NCBI GenBank assembly: GCA_030737875.1
Contig: CM060912.1
Location: forward strand, 460,416,310 to 460,480,309
Reading direction: 5' to 3'
Source: Allium sativum
Taxonomy: Eukaryota; Streptophyta; Magnoliopsida; Asparagales; Amaryllidaceae
DNA length: 64,000 nucleotides
In this document: piece by piece, positions 9,761 through 22,011 of the stretch
Layout: each line of letters opens with the position of its first letter
How positions within the stretch are numbered: the stretch's first letter is position 1
The notes under the pieces: model-generated
The model's input: the letters and a program-made list of their open reading frames with translations, nothing else
Databases searched by the model: none
What the model was told of the DNA's origin: nothing
Made by a program: the position numbers and the translations under genes

Positions 9761-12700
9761 TGTAACAACCTGTATTTTTCAGCGATATAATAATTAATTT
9801 ATTTAATTATTTAAATAGTGATTTATAGATTTAAATGGTTTGAATCAAATAATAGTGAATATTTAATTCAGATAAATAATAGAGTAATACATTTAATTTC
9901 TGAAATAGTCAGAAATAGTAGAATTCACAATATTGTGTGAATCGGACAATTCAAAATATATATTCAGTTTGAAACTTGAATTACGATAACGAATATATTT
10001 AATTAACGATGGTTGAACGTATAATTTATATTATAATTATAATTGAGCTCCAAATGGCGCGGCAGTTCGCTATTTGGCGATTCGAACTTTAAATGAATAT
10101 ACAGAATCTGTTTTAAGCCGGATTTCTGTGAAACAAGAAACGTTCGGAGCTGGTGAAGTATATATTTCTAGTGGAAGAGAAAAATCGAGATTTTGTCGTA
10201 TAGATTTTGATTTATGTCCTAATCAAATTTTCAAATAGTCGCTATGGAATTCCTTTATAATTTATATCGACTTATTTATATTTTAAATGGGTTTTAAATA
10301 TAAATCGAATATCGATGTAACACAGGATTTAGAATATCGAGTTATAAATCCAATTGGAGCTGTATGATATTCTATTGTTAATATATACGATAATATTTAT
10401 TTTTAAATATTAAATTTAATTATTTTTAAATATATTAATATTTAAAAAGGGTTTAATAAGAGCTTTAAAAATAGCCAATTTTGCCAATGACCTCCGTTTC
10501 CGATGAAACTAATTTTGTTGGATCCGTAATATTAAATTATTGTTATACTTCAATTTCCGTGATTTTTGGAGTCAGTGTGTGGCCGTACGGATTTTTAATG
10601 TGAAAAACAGTCGATATTTTGACCTTTAAAAATACGCTGTGTGAGCAAATGGAGTCGGAATTCGACGAAATCAGTTTTGTTGGGTCCGTAATATCGAACT
10701 GTATGTGTATGTCCATTTTCATTTAATCTAGATTTTTTATGTGGTCATAGAGATTTCTAATCGATAAATACAGTAGCGATTCATTATAAATTAATATTTT
10801 AATTGAATAAAAAAAAATATTTTTTCTTTCTATAAATACCAGGCCTCCCAGACAAACCCTCAACATTTTGTCTGGTCAATCCCTTCTCACGCCGCCAGTT
10901 CTAAATGTTATCAGCAAATGTTGAAATTTCTAAATTCTCAAACAAATGAAGTAAAATTCCATAACTCTTAATTCATGAATATTCTGGTTCCTACTGTTAT
11001 TCTCTTCGTTTGGGTATGTGTTTGGAAGTGTTCGCACACCTTTTTTGTTGTTATTTTTGTTTTTCCGTGACCTAGGGCTGAAGCCTATGAGTGAAGGAGG
11101 AGGAATTGGCACTTTTCGATGTGGTGTTGGCATTTCTGATAGCGAGGAGTTTCAGATGAAGAATTCTGGGGGGTTCCCGTTTGTATTTGTGTCGCGATGA
11201 ACACTGTACCGGCAGTGTGAAGGCAGATGATGCGAAGTGAATATGTGGTGTGAGTTCAGCCTTGTTGGGTGGAGGTGAAGGGTTGCGGAGAGAGGAGCAT
11301 TTCGGTGGATTTTTTGCGAGATTCAGTGCAATATCGAAGGAGGAGTTGTCTGTGGAAATAACGATCCTATTTCACTGTAATGCGTGCGAAAGGGGGAGAA
11401 CGCAGTTGAATCCTGGAGATCGTCTTGATGTAAATATTCGTGGAGCGAGTTAGTTGTTGATGAGAAGTATTAACATGTTTTCAGTTTGGAGGATAATGGT
11501 GAAATGAGTGAACGATGGAAGCTATAAATCTTGGCAATGGCAATGGGTTACTGACGGGTTATATCTGGAGCGGAGTGGAAAATAATGAGGGTGGAGTTAG
11601 AAGACTTGATGACTTGGATAAGTTAGTGGATTAGGTAATTAAAATTTAATGACTTATGAATTTAAATTGCACGTAATACTGAAAGATGCATATCTTCTCC
11701 GTACTTTATCAGAATTCCACGAAACAAGATCTGTTGGGATCGTATGGGCGGCAGTTACACAATGAAACTGACTGGACGTGAATTAAAGCTCATGACAATT
11801 TATTGCAAAATAAAACGTCCGTCTAAATCAAAGATAGTTAATCGTTATTTAACGATAACTGTCCAATGTGAGTAAAACTCACCAACTCTATCAGTTCATA
11901 TTTTTATAACGTATATTTAGAACTAAAAAATGATGAGTGATTGCTGTGTATTGACTGTTTGGTTGAACCGCTAATTGATTGGTTGAAAATATCGATATAG
12001 TTATATATATATATATATCATTAACCAAATATTGATTCTGTTTATCAAGATATTTCATATTGAAATGAAGTTGATGTTAATTATGTTGTTTAACATCTGT
12101 GATGCAGGAAAACAGGTCTGAGGGATCCAATTGGATTCCTCAACATTTATTTTATTGTTTTTCATATATACTGTGATATATGATGTGATATACAATCTGT
12201 TGATTGTGTGTGTTTGGATGATATTGAACAGTAATATATGGTATTTTAAATACCATAAGAAATACTAGAATATACAAAGGGAATTTTCATAGTGTATATT
12301 GAAAATAAATTATATTTGTAAAACAAATATAAAGGAAACGAAAATATTTGTAAACCATTAAAAAATATATTTGAAAAGGAAATATTTGTAAACCATTTAC
12401 AAATAGAATTGAAAAAGAAATAATTATTTGTTAAACAAATATAATTGAAAAGGAAATATTTGTAAACCATTTACAAATAGAATTGAAAAAGAAATATTTA
12501 TTTGTTAAACAAATAGAATTGAAAAGGAAATATTTATTTGTTAAACAAATAGAATTGAAAAGGAATATTTATTTGGGAAATAAATAGAATAAGATAAAAG
12601 AAATATTTATTTGTTAAATAAATAGAATAAGATAAAAGGAATATATATTGGGAAAAGAAATAGAAAGATAAAAGGAATATTTATTTAGAAAATAAATAAG

Positions 12701-15645
12701 ACATCATAAAATGAAATATTTGGAAAGTGAGTAGGATTATAAAAGGAAATAGAGTTAACTGATTAGAGTTAATCGATTAGAGTTAAAGGATATAGTTAAT
12801 TGAATAGAGTTAATTGAATAGAGTTATCAATTAGAGTTAATCGAATAGTATTAATCAATTAGAGTTAATCGAACAGAGTAAATCAATTAGAGTTATTGAA
12901 TAGTGTTAATTGAATAGAGTTAACTAAATAGAGTTAATTGAATAGAGTTGATCAAATTGAAATTAATCAAATATAGTTAATTGATAGAGTTAATCGACTA
13001 GAGTAAATCGAATAGAGTTAATTAAAAAGGAGTAATCGAATATAGTTTATTCGAAAGGAATTAATCGAATATAGTTTATTCGAAAAGAGTTATCGAATAT
13101 TGGTTATTCGAAAAAGAGTTGTCGAATATTGGTTATTCGAAAGAGAGTTAATCGAATATTAGTTATTCGAAGAGAGTTAGTCGAATATTAGTTATTCGAA
13201 TAAGAGTTAGTCGAATATTAGTTAATCAAATAGGAGTTAATCGAATAGAGATTATTCGAATAGAGTTAAAGGAGTTAATCGAATAGAGTTTATTCGAATA
13301 GAGTTAAAGGAGTTAATCGAATAGAGTTTATTCGAAAGAGTTAAAGTAGTTAATTGAATAGAGTAAAAGGAGTTAACCGAATAGAGTTTATTCGAATAGA
13401 GTCAAAGGAGTTAATCGAATAGAGTTTATTCGAATAGAGTTAAAGGAGTTAATCGAATATAGTTTATTCGAATAGAGTTAAAGGAGTTATCGAATATAGT
13501 TTATTCGAAAGGAGTTAATCGAATATAGTTTATTCGAAAGGAGTTAAGTGATAAGAGTTAATGAATTAAAGTTATTCGAGTTAAAATTAATGGAGTTAGG
13601 GTTAATTGATTTGAGTTAATCGAGTTATATTTTGGAGTTAGATATTTCAGAAGTAGGGATTATAACGCTATAGTTATAATCAATGTTTTAAATAAAGAAG
13701 TGGATTCGTAAATAGAATCCGAGGGTTACATAAGGAAGTTTGTTGAAGATTTAGAAGATGAACTTGTCTATTTCGAAGTTAGAAATGTTGTTCAGTTAAG
13801 GTCTGAGAGGTAATTATACCCCAACTTGATTGACTTCGTTTTAACTAAGGGATGGTTAAGGTTCGATTGTAAATGCTGGTTAAGTGAATTTAGTTAATGA
13901 GTGTAATGTTTTGAGTTGTCATAGCGATGTTTTATTTAAACATCTGTTTAAATCCAAATGTAGGAGAAATGGAAATGTTTTCCAAATAAGAATCAGAAAT
14001 GTTTTCTAATATAGAAAATAAGGATTGGAAATGTTGTCCAATGTTAATAACGTATATTTTCTAAATTTAGAAAATAGGAAATGTTGAATATATGGAAACA
14101 GGAGATGAAAAATGAATAAATTAATGAAATAAAGAGATAAATGTTAAATGATGATTGATCGATATAATTTCCATCTGGAAATAATACCGTTGTTTGCACA
14201 CATGTTTTTCTTTGATAGTTAACTCACCGACTATCGAAGTTTTTGACCATTTTTCCATCGTCAATACGGAGAGACCGGGATCAGACTCATTATCTGAAAA
14301 CCACTCTGTATGGGCGTTAGCGTTGCGAATCAAATATGATGAAGATAATTGAAGACGGCGTTATGCAAGGGCTGTCCTGTTTTCAGAATAGTGCCTTCGA
14401 TTTATCCAGTCCCACGACAACCTGTATAGAAGAATGTCTGACGGAGTATATTTAATAGATCGCGTAAGTTGATCTCTTCAAACGTATTTACGTTTGGTGG
14501 CGGAGGAATTCGTTTCTCTTAGCTGTATACCCGTTGTATTTTGGGGAAATCAATTTATGATTTGGCGGGTATGACGATGTGACATTCAAAGTGAATAAAT
14601 GGGTTATCTGTCAGAGATAAGCGTGGCCTCTAGCCTCACAACCGGGAAATGAAAAAAATCGGGCAGGCAGCATGGCTAAGTGGTTGGCTGCCAATTAGGG
14701 TGTATTATCACCTACCTAGAGATATTCATTTCATTCTTAAATCTATTCAATGCTGTCCCATTCGGGAAACGGTTGCTGATCCCAACCGTTGGTGATATAC
14801 ATTGATGCACTCAAGCGAAATGAGTGGTCGATCATGTGTGGCCGGTTTGCAAGATGTTCTTGTTGAACCCAGTGTATTCCTCTCTAGAGGTACATTATCG
14901 GAAGGTGGTTCCACACCTTGCCATAGTTGGTAATCCATTATCCAATAAGTGCTCGCGGTTTTGATTGCATACTATATATGTAGAACGTGAGACGAAAGCG
15001 TTTCTGCTAGATGATTATTATATTGTGGTTGATAGACACTATTATATTATCAATGAGTTTTGATATAAAGATTATTGTTTCTTCAAGATGATTTGAAAGT
15101 TAAATCAAATTGATTTGGAATCTCATAAGGGAAAAACCTGTTCCGTTATACGGCGTGGTCTTATGAGATATCGTTTAATTACTCAAACTATTTTAAATTT
15201 TTTTACTCACACTAGTCCCATGACTGACCCAGAGTTTATTTTGTTTTGTTTTTCCTAAACTCTTGGGTGCCCAATTTCGTACGGGCAGTCAAGTAGTCAG
15301 GATTTTACAGATATACTTGGAGAGCTTGGAATAGGAGGCTTCATGATTTTATAGCTATTATTATTTCCACGGTGTTTTATGTGTTGTACTCTGATAATGT
15401 TACCGTATACATATACTGTTTTTATTTCAAAGATATGTTATCTATTATATGTTGTTCGTTCCGTTGTGTGATTCGTGTTACTCTGATGTTGTATATTCTT
15501 CTTCTTCTTCTATTCTAAGTTTCTATCTTATCTATTCTCACCCTCTAATTTCTTTCATGGACTATCTGGTGTTTCCGATGCTTGAATAGTCAACATAGTG
15601 TTGTATGCCAATATCCAGGATCGCGAAATTCCCCGGGTCGTTACA
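9761..15645 (+). repeat. LARD-2 3' LTR, 5885 bp
   Basis: It begins TGTAACAACCTG after the purine tract and ends GGGTCGTTACA. It shares its start, end and many internal blocks with the solo LTR at 36317-42307, and shares its last about 1.5 kb with the solo LTR at 51824-56175. It contains long tandem repeats (12290-13560), a 10-bp hairpin around a conserved core (15120-15129 with 15160-15169) and the double terminal hairpin (15231-15238 with 15256-15263; 15268-15272 with 15283-15287). Short frames at 11018-11453 and 14121-14938 look like chance. Its 3' end lies inside a copia A LTR. Confidence 0.85.
12290..13560. repeat. Long AT-rich tandem arrays in LARD-2 LTR
   Basis: The first part (about 12290-12720) repeats units like AATTGAAAAGGAAATATTTG plus TAAAC and ACAAATAG. 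The second part (about 12745-13560) repeats a unit of roughly 38 bp built from GAGTTAATCGAATAGAGTTT and ATTCGAATAGAGTTAAAG, with TCGAATA as the constant core. The solo LTR at 36317-42307 has much shorter versions (about 39600-39720 and 40060-40160), so array length varies between copies. Confidence 0.8.
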
Positions 15646-15909
15646 CATGGGATCTTTAACAAGATATTCTAAGGTTCAACCAACCCCTCATCACTTCAAA
15701 TACCTTTGTTCTTCGGCATTCTTCCCTAATAGGCTTTGGTCTTCTTAATTCTTCAATTATTCTGATTATCCTTCTTCTATAATTATTCTTTTGTACTCTT
15801 GTTAAAATATCTCCCTAATATATCTAATGTAACAACACAACTCAAAGATATGTTAGTAGTAATGTTTGTATGGTTGTTGTCATCAAAATCAATATCTAGG
15901 GTATTAACA
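15646..15909 (-). repeat. Copia A 3' LTR, internal-side fragment
   Basis: 264 bp matching the right end of the 18115-19302 LTR, with shared AAGATATTCTA(A/G)GGTTCAACC and GGGTATTAACA. On the minus strand it starts TGTTAATACCC. It is cut at 15645 by the end of the LARD-2 LTR. The adjacent 15910-15923 (ATCTCCCCTTTTTT, purine-rich on the minus strand) is the polypurine tract. Confidence 0.8.
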
Positions 15910-15923
15910 ATCTCCCCTTTTTT

Positions 15924-16493
15924 GATGATGACAACCATATAAATATTTGAGAGATCGAATATAATACTTTATATTTGACTCCCCCTAACTCTATGCAACC
16001 CCATCATTTTTTCTAGTATATTTATACCTTTTCTCCCACTTTGTCATCAACAAAAAAAGGTAAAAAGAATTATTTAGTTTACTGCTAGACAATATGTAGA
16101 GTTTGTATATGCATATAAATAAAACACAAGTGGGAAATCAAAACATGAAATAAACTAAATAATCAGATGAGTTTTAGAATTACCAACTTGTTGATGCCAA
16201 TAACAAATTCTTTTCATATTTATCCAGGGTTCAATAGATTTCTTGTCATGTGCTTCGAGCATCGACTATGTAGGACTAGAAAAATTATAAAATATGCACA
16301 CTAGTACCCTTTTTATTTCGGGGTCCATGGGGTTAAGTTTTAGGATGTCAAACCCATGAAGAGTTTGAATGCCCTTTCAAAATATAATCGTTAGATAAAT
16401 GACCTTATTAATAAAATTATCAATATATTTTTCTTTCTCAATACTATCCAACCATTTTGGAACCCATAAGTTAATGAACCTGTTTGGAGTATT
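15924..16493 (-). mobile_element. Copia A non-coding remnant between gag and polypurine tract
   Basis: Where pol should be there are only about 570 bp with many stops in all frames. I find no integrase, reverse transcriptase or RNase H motif here. This suggests that pol was deleted in the element lineage. Confidence 0.6.
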
Positions 16494-18056
16494 TTACTTT
16501 AATTTCCTAGGTTTTGGTTTGGACTTGGTGGCTTTAACAAACTTAGTATATTGAGTACTATTTTTCATAGCCTTAGGGGTATATCCAAGTCCATGCTTAT
16601 TCCTAGTGTTTATAGATGCAGATAATAATTTCTCTTGATTATCCTTTCCTTTGTTAAATTTATCAATATTAGTTTTCATTTTAACAAATTCTTTATTATG
16701 GTTAAGAATAACATTGTTTAGAGATGTTATTTTCTTAGTCAGATCAGTGATATGTGACTTCTTTGAAAGATTTTCTGATTTTAAGGACTCATTTTCACTT
16801 TTCAGCTTTTCAAAACTTCCAAGTGTTAAATCCTTTCCATTTTTATGAGCATTAAATCTTTCAATTTCATCTTCTAGACATTGTTTTTCTTTACTCAACT
16901 TTTCATTAGATTTTTTTAAATCTATCTATTTCTGCCAAACTATTATCGTACTCTTTCCTAAGTATTTCGTATATCTGATGCATATCATTTAAAATTTTAT
17001 TTATTTCTTTATCAAAATTCCATACCTGGACATCCATTGCCATGAAGCATACATTAGCAATTTCTGTTTCTGAATCACTATTGCTTGATGATGAATCATC
17101 CCATGTTGAATTAAATGCATGTTTCCTCTCTTTATTAAAGTATTTGAAATGTTCTTTGGTTTTCTCAAGTTGGGACAGTCTCTTTTCAGATGACCGGGTT
17201 TATCACATTCGAAAAATTTAACAACATTTCCATTTCTGGAACTATTTCTGTTAGTTTTTTGAAGTTTCTTCATTATCCAGTACTTCAAGAATTTCTTGAT
17301 CTTCTTGGTAATAAACTCGATATCATCATCAACAGTATCATTATCAGTTTCATCATTATCAATCAATGCATTGAGTGTCAATGATTTCTTCTTATTTCCT
17401 TGATTCTCTTTTCTAACCGACAACTTCACTTCATAGGACATTAAATTACCACTTAATTCTTCGATTAACATAGTACTAATATCATTATCTTCTTCGATTG
17501 CTAGATTCTTCTGATCCCATTCACTAAGAAGTGAAATCAAGATCATTCTGACTTGGTCTTCTTCAATAATTTTCTTTTCTAATGATAAGAAGGCATGTAC
17601 AATATCTTGAAATCTAGAATACATATCATAAATATATTCATTTGGTTTCATATGAAAAAGTTGAAACTGATGAGTCATCATAGATATCTTTGTCTGTTTT
17701 ACTTTATTAGTGCTTTTATGTGTAACTTTTAGTATTCTCTAAATTTTATATGCAGAATTACATACAGAAACTCGATTAAATTCATTTCTAACTAAAGAGA
17801 AAAATAAAATGTTCATGGCCTTAGAATTATTAAGTGCTTGTGTCTTTTGGTCTGGTGTCCATTTTGAATATTCAGTTTGAGGCTCTATGTATTCTACTTG
17901 GGTAATGTTCCAAATATTTAAACCATTAGATTGTAAATAAAATTTCATCCCACAAGCCTAATAAGCATGATTATTGCCATCAAATAGGGGAGGTCTAGTG
18001 GTAGATTTCCCTTCTATAAAAGAACTAATAATTGTGTTACTAGTATCACTAGCCAT
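16494..18056 (-). pseudogene. gag: Copia A gag (UBN2-type), broken by stops and a frameshift
   Basis: The likely ATG is at 18056 (MASDTSNTIISSF). The frame is typical of copia gag: residues 25-40 carry the PPLFDG-NNHAY motif, then a KFYLQS segment, an MTHQFQLFHMKPNE segment and a basic linker. A zinc knuckle near 17215-17180 reads FECDKPGHLKRDC, with the first cysteine of its CCHC replaced by phenylalanine. Two in-frame TAG codons (about 17960 and 17741-17739) stand where tryptophan is expected, so each is probably a single G-to-A change. After a frameshift near 16905, 16898-16494 encodes a lysine/glutamate-rich coiled-coil-like tail. No protease follows. It would form virus-like particles if intact. 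Confidence 0.75.
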
Positions 18057-18099
18057 TTAATCATTTCAAAAATCAGATTTTGAACTTTTTGAAAAACCT

Positions 18100-18114
18100 T
18101 TCTCTGATACCAAT
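18100..18114 (-). other. Primer-binding site of copia A
   Basis: On the minus strand the LTR end CCTAACA is followed by ATTGGTATCAGAGA, the usual initiator-methionine-tRNA primer site. This fixes element orientation and the LTR end at 18115. Confidence 0.8.
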
Positions 18115-19302
18115 TGTTAGGGAACCGGGTGTCTATAACCCAGTTTTAATGGATCTTAAGGCTACTCGGACACTAGAGAGATAAACTACATCTATTCAAA
18201 TTCAAATAAAAAGAAATAAGTAATAAAATAAAATACAGTAAAGTAAATAACACTAGGATTTTTGTACAGGCCTGGATTAACCAATCCTACATCTAGTCCT
18301 GCACTTCACTGTGCAGAGTTTCACTATAATCGCTTGCTTTCGACGAGTGGCAAGAACAACTTTACAATCATGATTTCACAGGCTACAAGATGCACATTTT
18401 CCTTATCAATAGCAACAAACAATGGCAAGTAGTCGTATTTCCAATACAGATTCTTGAAGATTTGGTGCAATGATCCTATAGACCTCCAATGTCAATGTAT
18501 CTTTGAATTCTTTGAGGAAATAGGACAAAATCAGAGAGAGAATGATATGAATTCAAGTACAACTCTCTAATATTTTGTGGCTCGCAAATCAATGAAGAAT
18601 ATGAATGAAAAAGAGTGGATTTGCAAGAATAACATGATAGCTTTCAATGGAATTTTGTGGAGAAGGAGTAGAAGAAAATGTGAAATTATTGTGTAAAAAT
18701 TCGTTACCAGAGGCCTTTAAATAGTGTATGTCGACATACATATGTATGTCGACATACATGTGTTGCAAATATTGAATTCAAATTATTGTGTAAAAATTCG
18801 TTACCAGAGGCCTTTAAATTCGTTACCAAATTCCCATTTTGAATTCAAATATCTGGAAAACCGTTATATGTCGACATACATAAATGTGTGTGTCGACATA
18901 CATGTGTTGCAAATATGCACAACAACATTTATAAGTGTTCAAAATTTTTTTCACTTCAAATTTCCTTATATTTGTGGATTTTGGTGATTCGGTTGAGGTC
19001 AATGGTTGATTATCTTCAAGTATAATTGCCACGGAATCTTTACCAAGATATTCTAGGGTTCAACCATCTCCTCATCACTTCAAACACCTATGTTCTTCAA
19101 AATTCTTCTCTAATAGGCATTGGTCTTCTTTTGTCTTCAATTATTCTGATTGTCCTTCTTCTATAATTATTCTTTTGTGATCTTGTTTAAATATATCCAT
19201 AATATATCTAATGTAACTACACAACTTAAAGATATGTTGTAGCAATGTTTATATGGTTTGTTGTCATCAAAATCAATACCTAGGGTACCTAGGGTATTAA
19301 CA
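18115..19302 (-). repeat. Copia A 5' LTR, 1188 bp
   Basis: Bounded by TGTTAG (plus strand, 18115) and TTAACA (19302), so it reads TG...CA on either strand. It contains a 38-bp direct repeat (18685-18722 and 18782-18819). After the first copy comes a perfect 34-bp palindrome (18725-18758); after the second, at 18866-18905, comes a decayed version of it. On the minus strand, CTATTTAAAGG at about 18714-18724 is a plausible TATA box just downstream of the palindrome. Confidence 0.8.
18725..18758. promoter_or_regulatory. Perfect 34-bp palindrome with two GTCGAC sites, upstream of a TATA-like box
   Basis: Each half reads TGTATGTCGACATACAT. GTCGAC occurs at 18730 and 18749, and in the decayed second copy at 18870 and 18892. 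For the minus-strand element the array lies directly upstream of TATTTAAA. I infer a U3 enhancer or a binding site for a dimeric factor; the function is not shown by the sequence. Confidence 0.5.
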
Positions 19303-20343
19303 ATTTCCATGACCTTTGACTAGTCATATCATGATAGCAAAATGCCCAGTCTCGTATTGTAGACACTACTAGTGTTGTTGGAGGTTTCCACATCACCCTC
19401 TCTTCTAAAAGAGAATTTGTGATGTCAAAAGAAACCTACCCCAAAACTGGCTTTTCATGGATATTCACTGTTTGACCAAAAAATGGCACAAACATCCAAA
19501 GGCTAGAATTTGAAAACAAAAATGAAGAAATATAAAATGAAAAAGTGTAAATCACAGAAAACATGCACAATTTATAGTGGTTCAGCCTTAAGGAGTTTAC
19601 GTCCACTTTATAATTCCTTGATTCACTAAGAACTTACAATTACAACTAGTACAATCTTCAAATAATCACAATACAACACTATTTCTTTCCAAATTCAATG
19701 ATAGAATTCAAAATGTTACTTAAGGTAATGTCGTTGATGGCTGGTTGAGCATGAATAAAGTATATGAGTGCCAAAATTCCTTAAAATCTCTTAAAAATGT
19801 TATATTTATAGGCATGGTAATAGGCCTGCTTGGATCGAATACGTGGCATGCGATCCGGTCTTTTCAGGGATAGTGGCGGTAGTTACATGGAGATCTTGGG
19901 CTGATTCATGGTTAACCAGTTCGAATCATGGATACGTAGCATCATCTCTATGCCTTCAGGAGATTGTGGAGAGAGTGGATGAATTGGTAGCACCAGCCTT
20001 ACCCGGATCGAAATAGGGATCAAATCGAAGGATTTGATCCGGGGCTTCGTTCGATCCGGGGCCTTCGTACCTAGGGCTTTTTCATTCGATCTGATTAGCT
20101 CGAACCGATGACATTCGAACCGAGGCTTGGAGTTGCACAAACTGTATTATATCAATCCAATCTTCTTGATCTGATGTCTACTCTGTATTTAAGCATGTAT
20201 TTGAGCCTCTGGGACTCTTGGTCATAAGTATCTGGACTTTGGACGACCATGGTAAAAGGCAGGCTAATATTTTACCCCCCAAAGTACATCTTATTGTAGA
20301 TGAGATGTGCTTTGAACTCATTGAGCAATCTTTTCCATGTGAA
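19303..20343. other. Unassigned sequence between copia A and copia B
   Basis: No coding frame is convincing here. A stretch around 19560-19620 (TTATAGTGGTTCAGCC with TTTACGTCCAC nearby) resembles a motif often found in plant retrotransposon LTRs, so this may be part of an older element. A hairpin with a 10-bp perfect stem (20017-20026 with 20031-20040, loop GAAG) lies in a segment rich in GATCCGG and TTCGATC. The sequence is continuous with 63838-64000 if copia B is removed. Confidence 0.45.
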
Positions 20344-21773
20344 TGTTAGGTAAATTCGATCAAATCGCAACCCTATTTTAAAATTCCAAACTATTTATAA
20401 CTGAATCTGTGCGAAATAATAGCAAATCGAAATTAAAATCTTACCAAATCCCTGTTGAATTTGCAAATCTGAATTAGAGTTGGAGGCCAATTGAACCCTC
20501 TAGTACGTCATGTGCCGCACCTCTATGAGTATCCATGAGAACACATCCAATTTTTGATCGAATCAAAATTGGAAGAAAGGGCTTGGTGCTAGTCGCCATT
20601 TTTGGATTGATTTAGGTTTTCGGTGGTCTTAATTTTTGTTCTGATCTTATCATATGAAATGGTTCAAGCATATAATATAGAAAAGGAATGGTTTCCTTTA
20701 AGATCAAACATGTACCAAAAAACAAGGAAACCAATCGGTATACTAGTTCAATGCTAAATAAAATATCAACAGATTTGATATTTTATTTATCTAGTTAATT
20801 TTTTCCGTTTATTACATTCTATTCGTGAAACCCTATAGGTTATTACAACGTTGACAATAATTTTAAATCATATTTAAAATTATAAAAATGATTGGCATCT
20901 AGCAATACGTCACTGCTACCCAAGTTACAATAAGATCATCGATTCGATACAACCTTTTCTGTGACCAGTGTCTCAATGTAATATAATTCTTTTAACCATT
21001 GTATATAAGATTAAAGTCGATGCATGGAACGTATCACCCTCTTTGTAATTTAATCTGTTTATCTTGATCGATGAGTAGACTATATAAAATAAATCAATAT
21101 TTTACCCCGACCATGCATTTCATAGTCTCACTCAATCAAGAGGCCTATGGATATCACCACAAATACAATGAGGGTTATATTCCATCTAGATCATTTATAA
21201 TTTTCATTCGATTCGAGATGTGTCCAATAATCAATGTTATCATATACTCTGTTACAAGTAACTTTAGATGATATCAAAATACAAATATCATCGAATAAAA
21301 TTATAATGATTTCAGGTCTGAGGACCATTACATCACTGTCACTATGAGAATAACTTATGATACTGTTAATTATATTCCATGTAGTTTTCTCACATTGGGT
21401 CAGACCAATACGGTATTCTCCAATACGTATTTATGTCTTGACATTAGTATCACGTATATTGATGGTCAATGAGATGTGATCATCAGTCAATCAACATACC
21501 AGTATCAATGTTTTATTGTTGTCCTATACAAAGGATAAAACTTGACTAAGGACATTTAAGAATTATAATACTTAATATATTATATAATCTCAAGTTCAAG
21601 TCACTTACTTGAACTATATATATCTGTATTATTATTCTAAGGACTTCTATTATTTTAATATTTATATTACGCAGTAAATATATCATAACAGAATATTTTA
21701 TTCCAAATAAAATAACATCAACAATGTTATTAATCACATCAAATGGATTGCCTATAGGGAATAAACTCTAACA
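20344..21773 (-). repeat. Copia B 3' LTR
   Basis: 1430 bp from TGTTAGG to CTCTAACA. It matches 62400-63832 throughout with many scattered substitutions, so the element is old. On the minus strand the LTR begins TGTTAGAGTTTAT right after the polypurine tract. Frames at 21071 and 21546-21737 recur in the other LTR but show no domain. Confidence 0.88.
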
Positions 21774-21973
21774 ATCTCCCACTTGCACTAGAGTCAATCA
21801 TTCATGTATCGTATACTCATGAAACTAGTGTGACCATTAAACTTTTGCTACAATAACGTTTAATTCAGTAGGTCTGTAACATTATAACTTTTGCAACTTT
21901 GTAGATATGTTTATTTCCTCTATGAACAACTTCACATAAGAATTATATTTCTTAAATATATGTTTGATCAATG
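21774..21973 (-). pseudogene. Copia B polypurine tract and RNase H C-terminal remnant
   Basis: On the minus strand AGTGCAAGTGGGAGAT (21789-21774) is a typical copia purine tract next to the 3' LTR. Upstream, near 21970, a short frame reads IKHIFKKYN, which fits the SKHI-x-x-x-Y motif at the end of copia RNase H. The matching preceding motif is on the other side of gypsy-1, at 32598 onwards. About ten codons between the two are missing. Confidence 0.7.
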
Positions 21974-22011
21974 ATAGGATATAATGAGGTTATGGTTATG
22001 TATGTGGATCA

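Larger units (their letters stand above)
15646..19302 (-). mobile_element. Copia A: minus-strand Ty1/copia element with gag only
   Basis: The 5' LTR is 18115-19302 and a truncated 3' LTR is 15646-15909; the latter matches about 19032-19302. A primer site and a purine tract flank a 2.2 kb internal region that carries a UBN2-type gag but no protease, integrase or reverse transcriptase. The missing part of the 3' LTR would lie on the other side of the LARD-2 insertion. The element could only move with enzymes from another copia. The expected outer target duplication starts ATTTC at 19303; its partner is outside the window. Confidence 0.8.
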
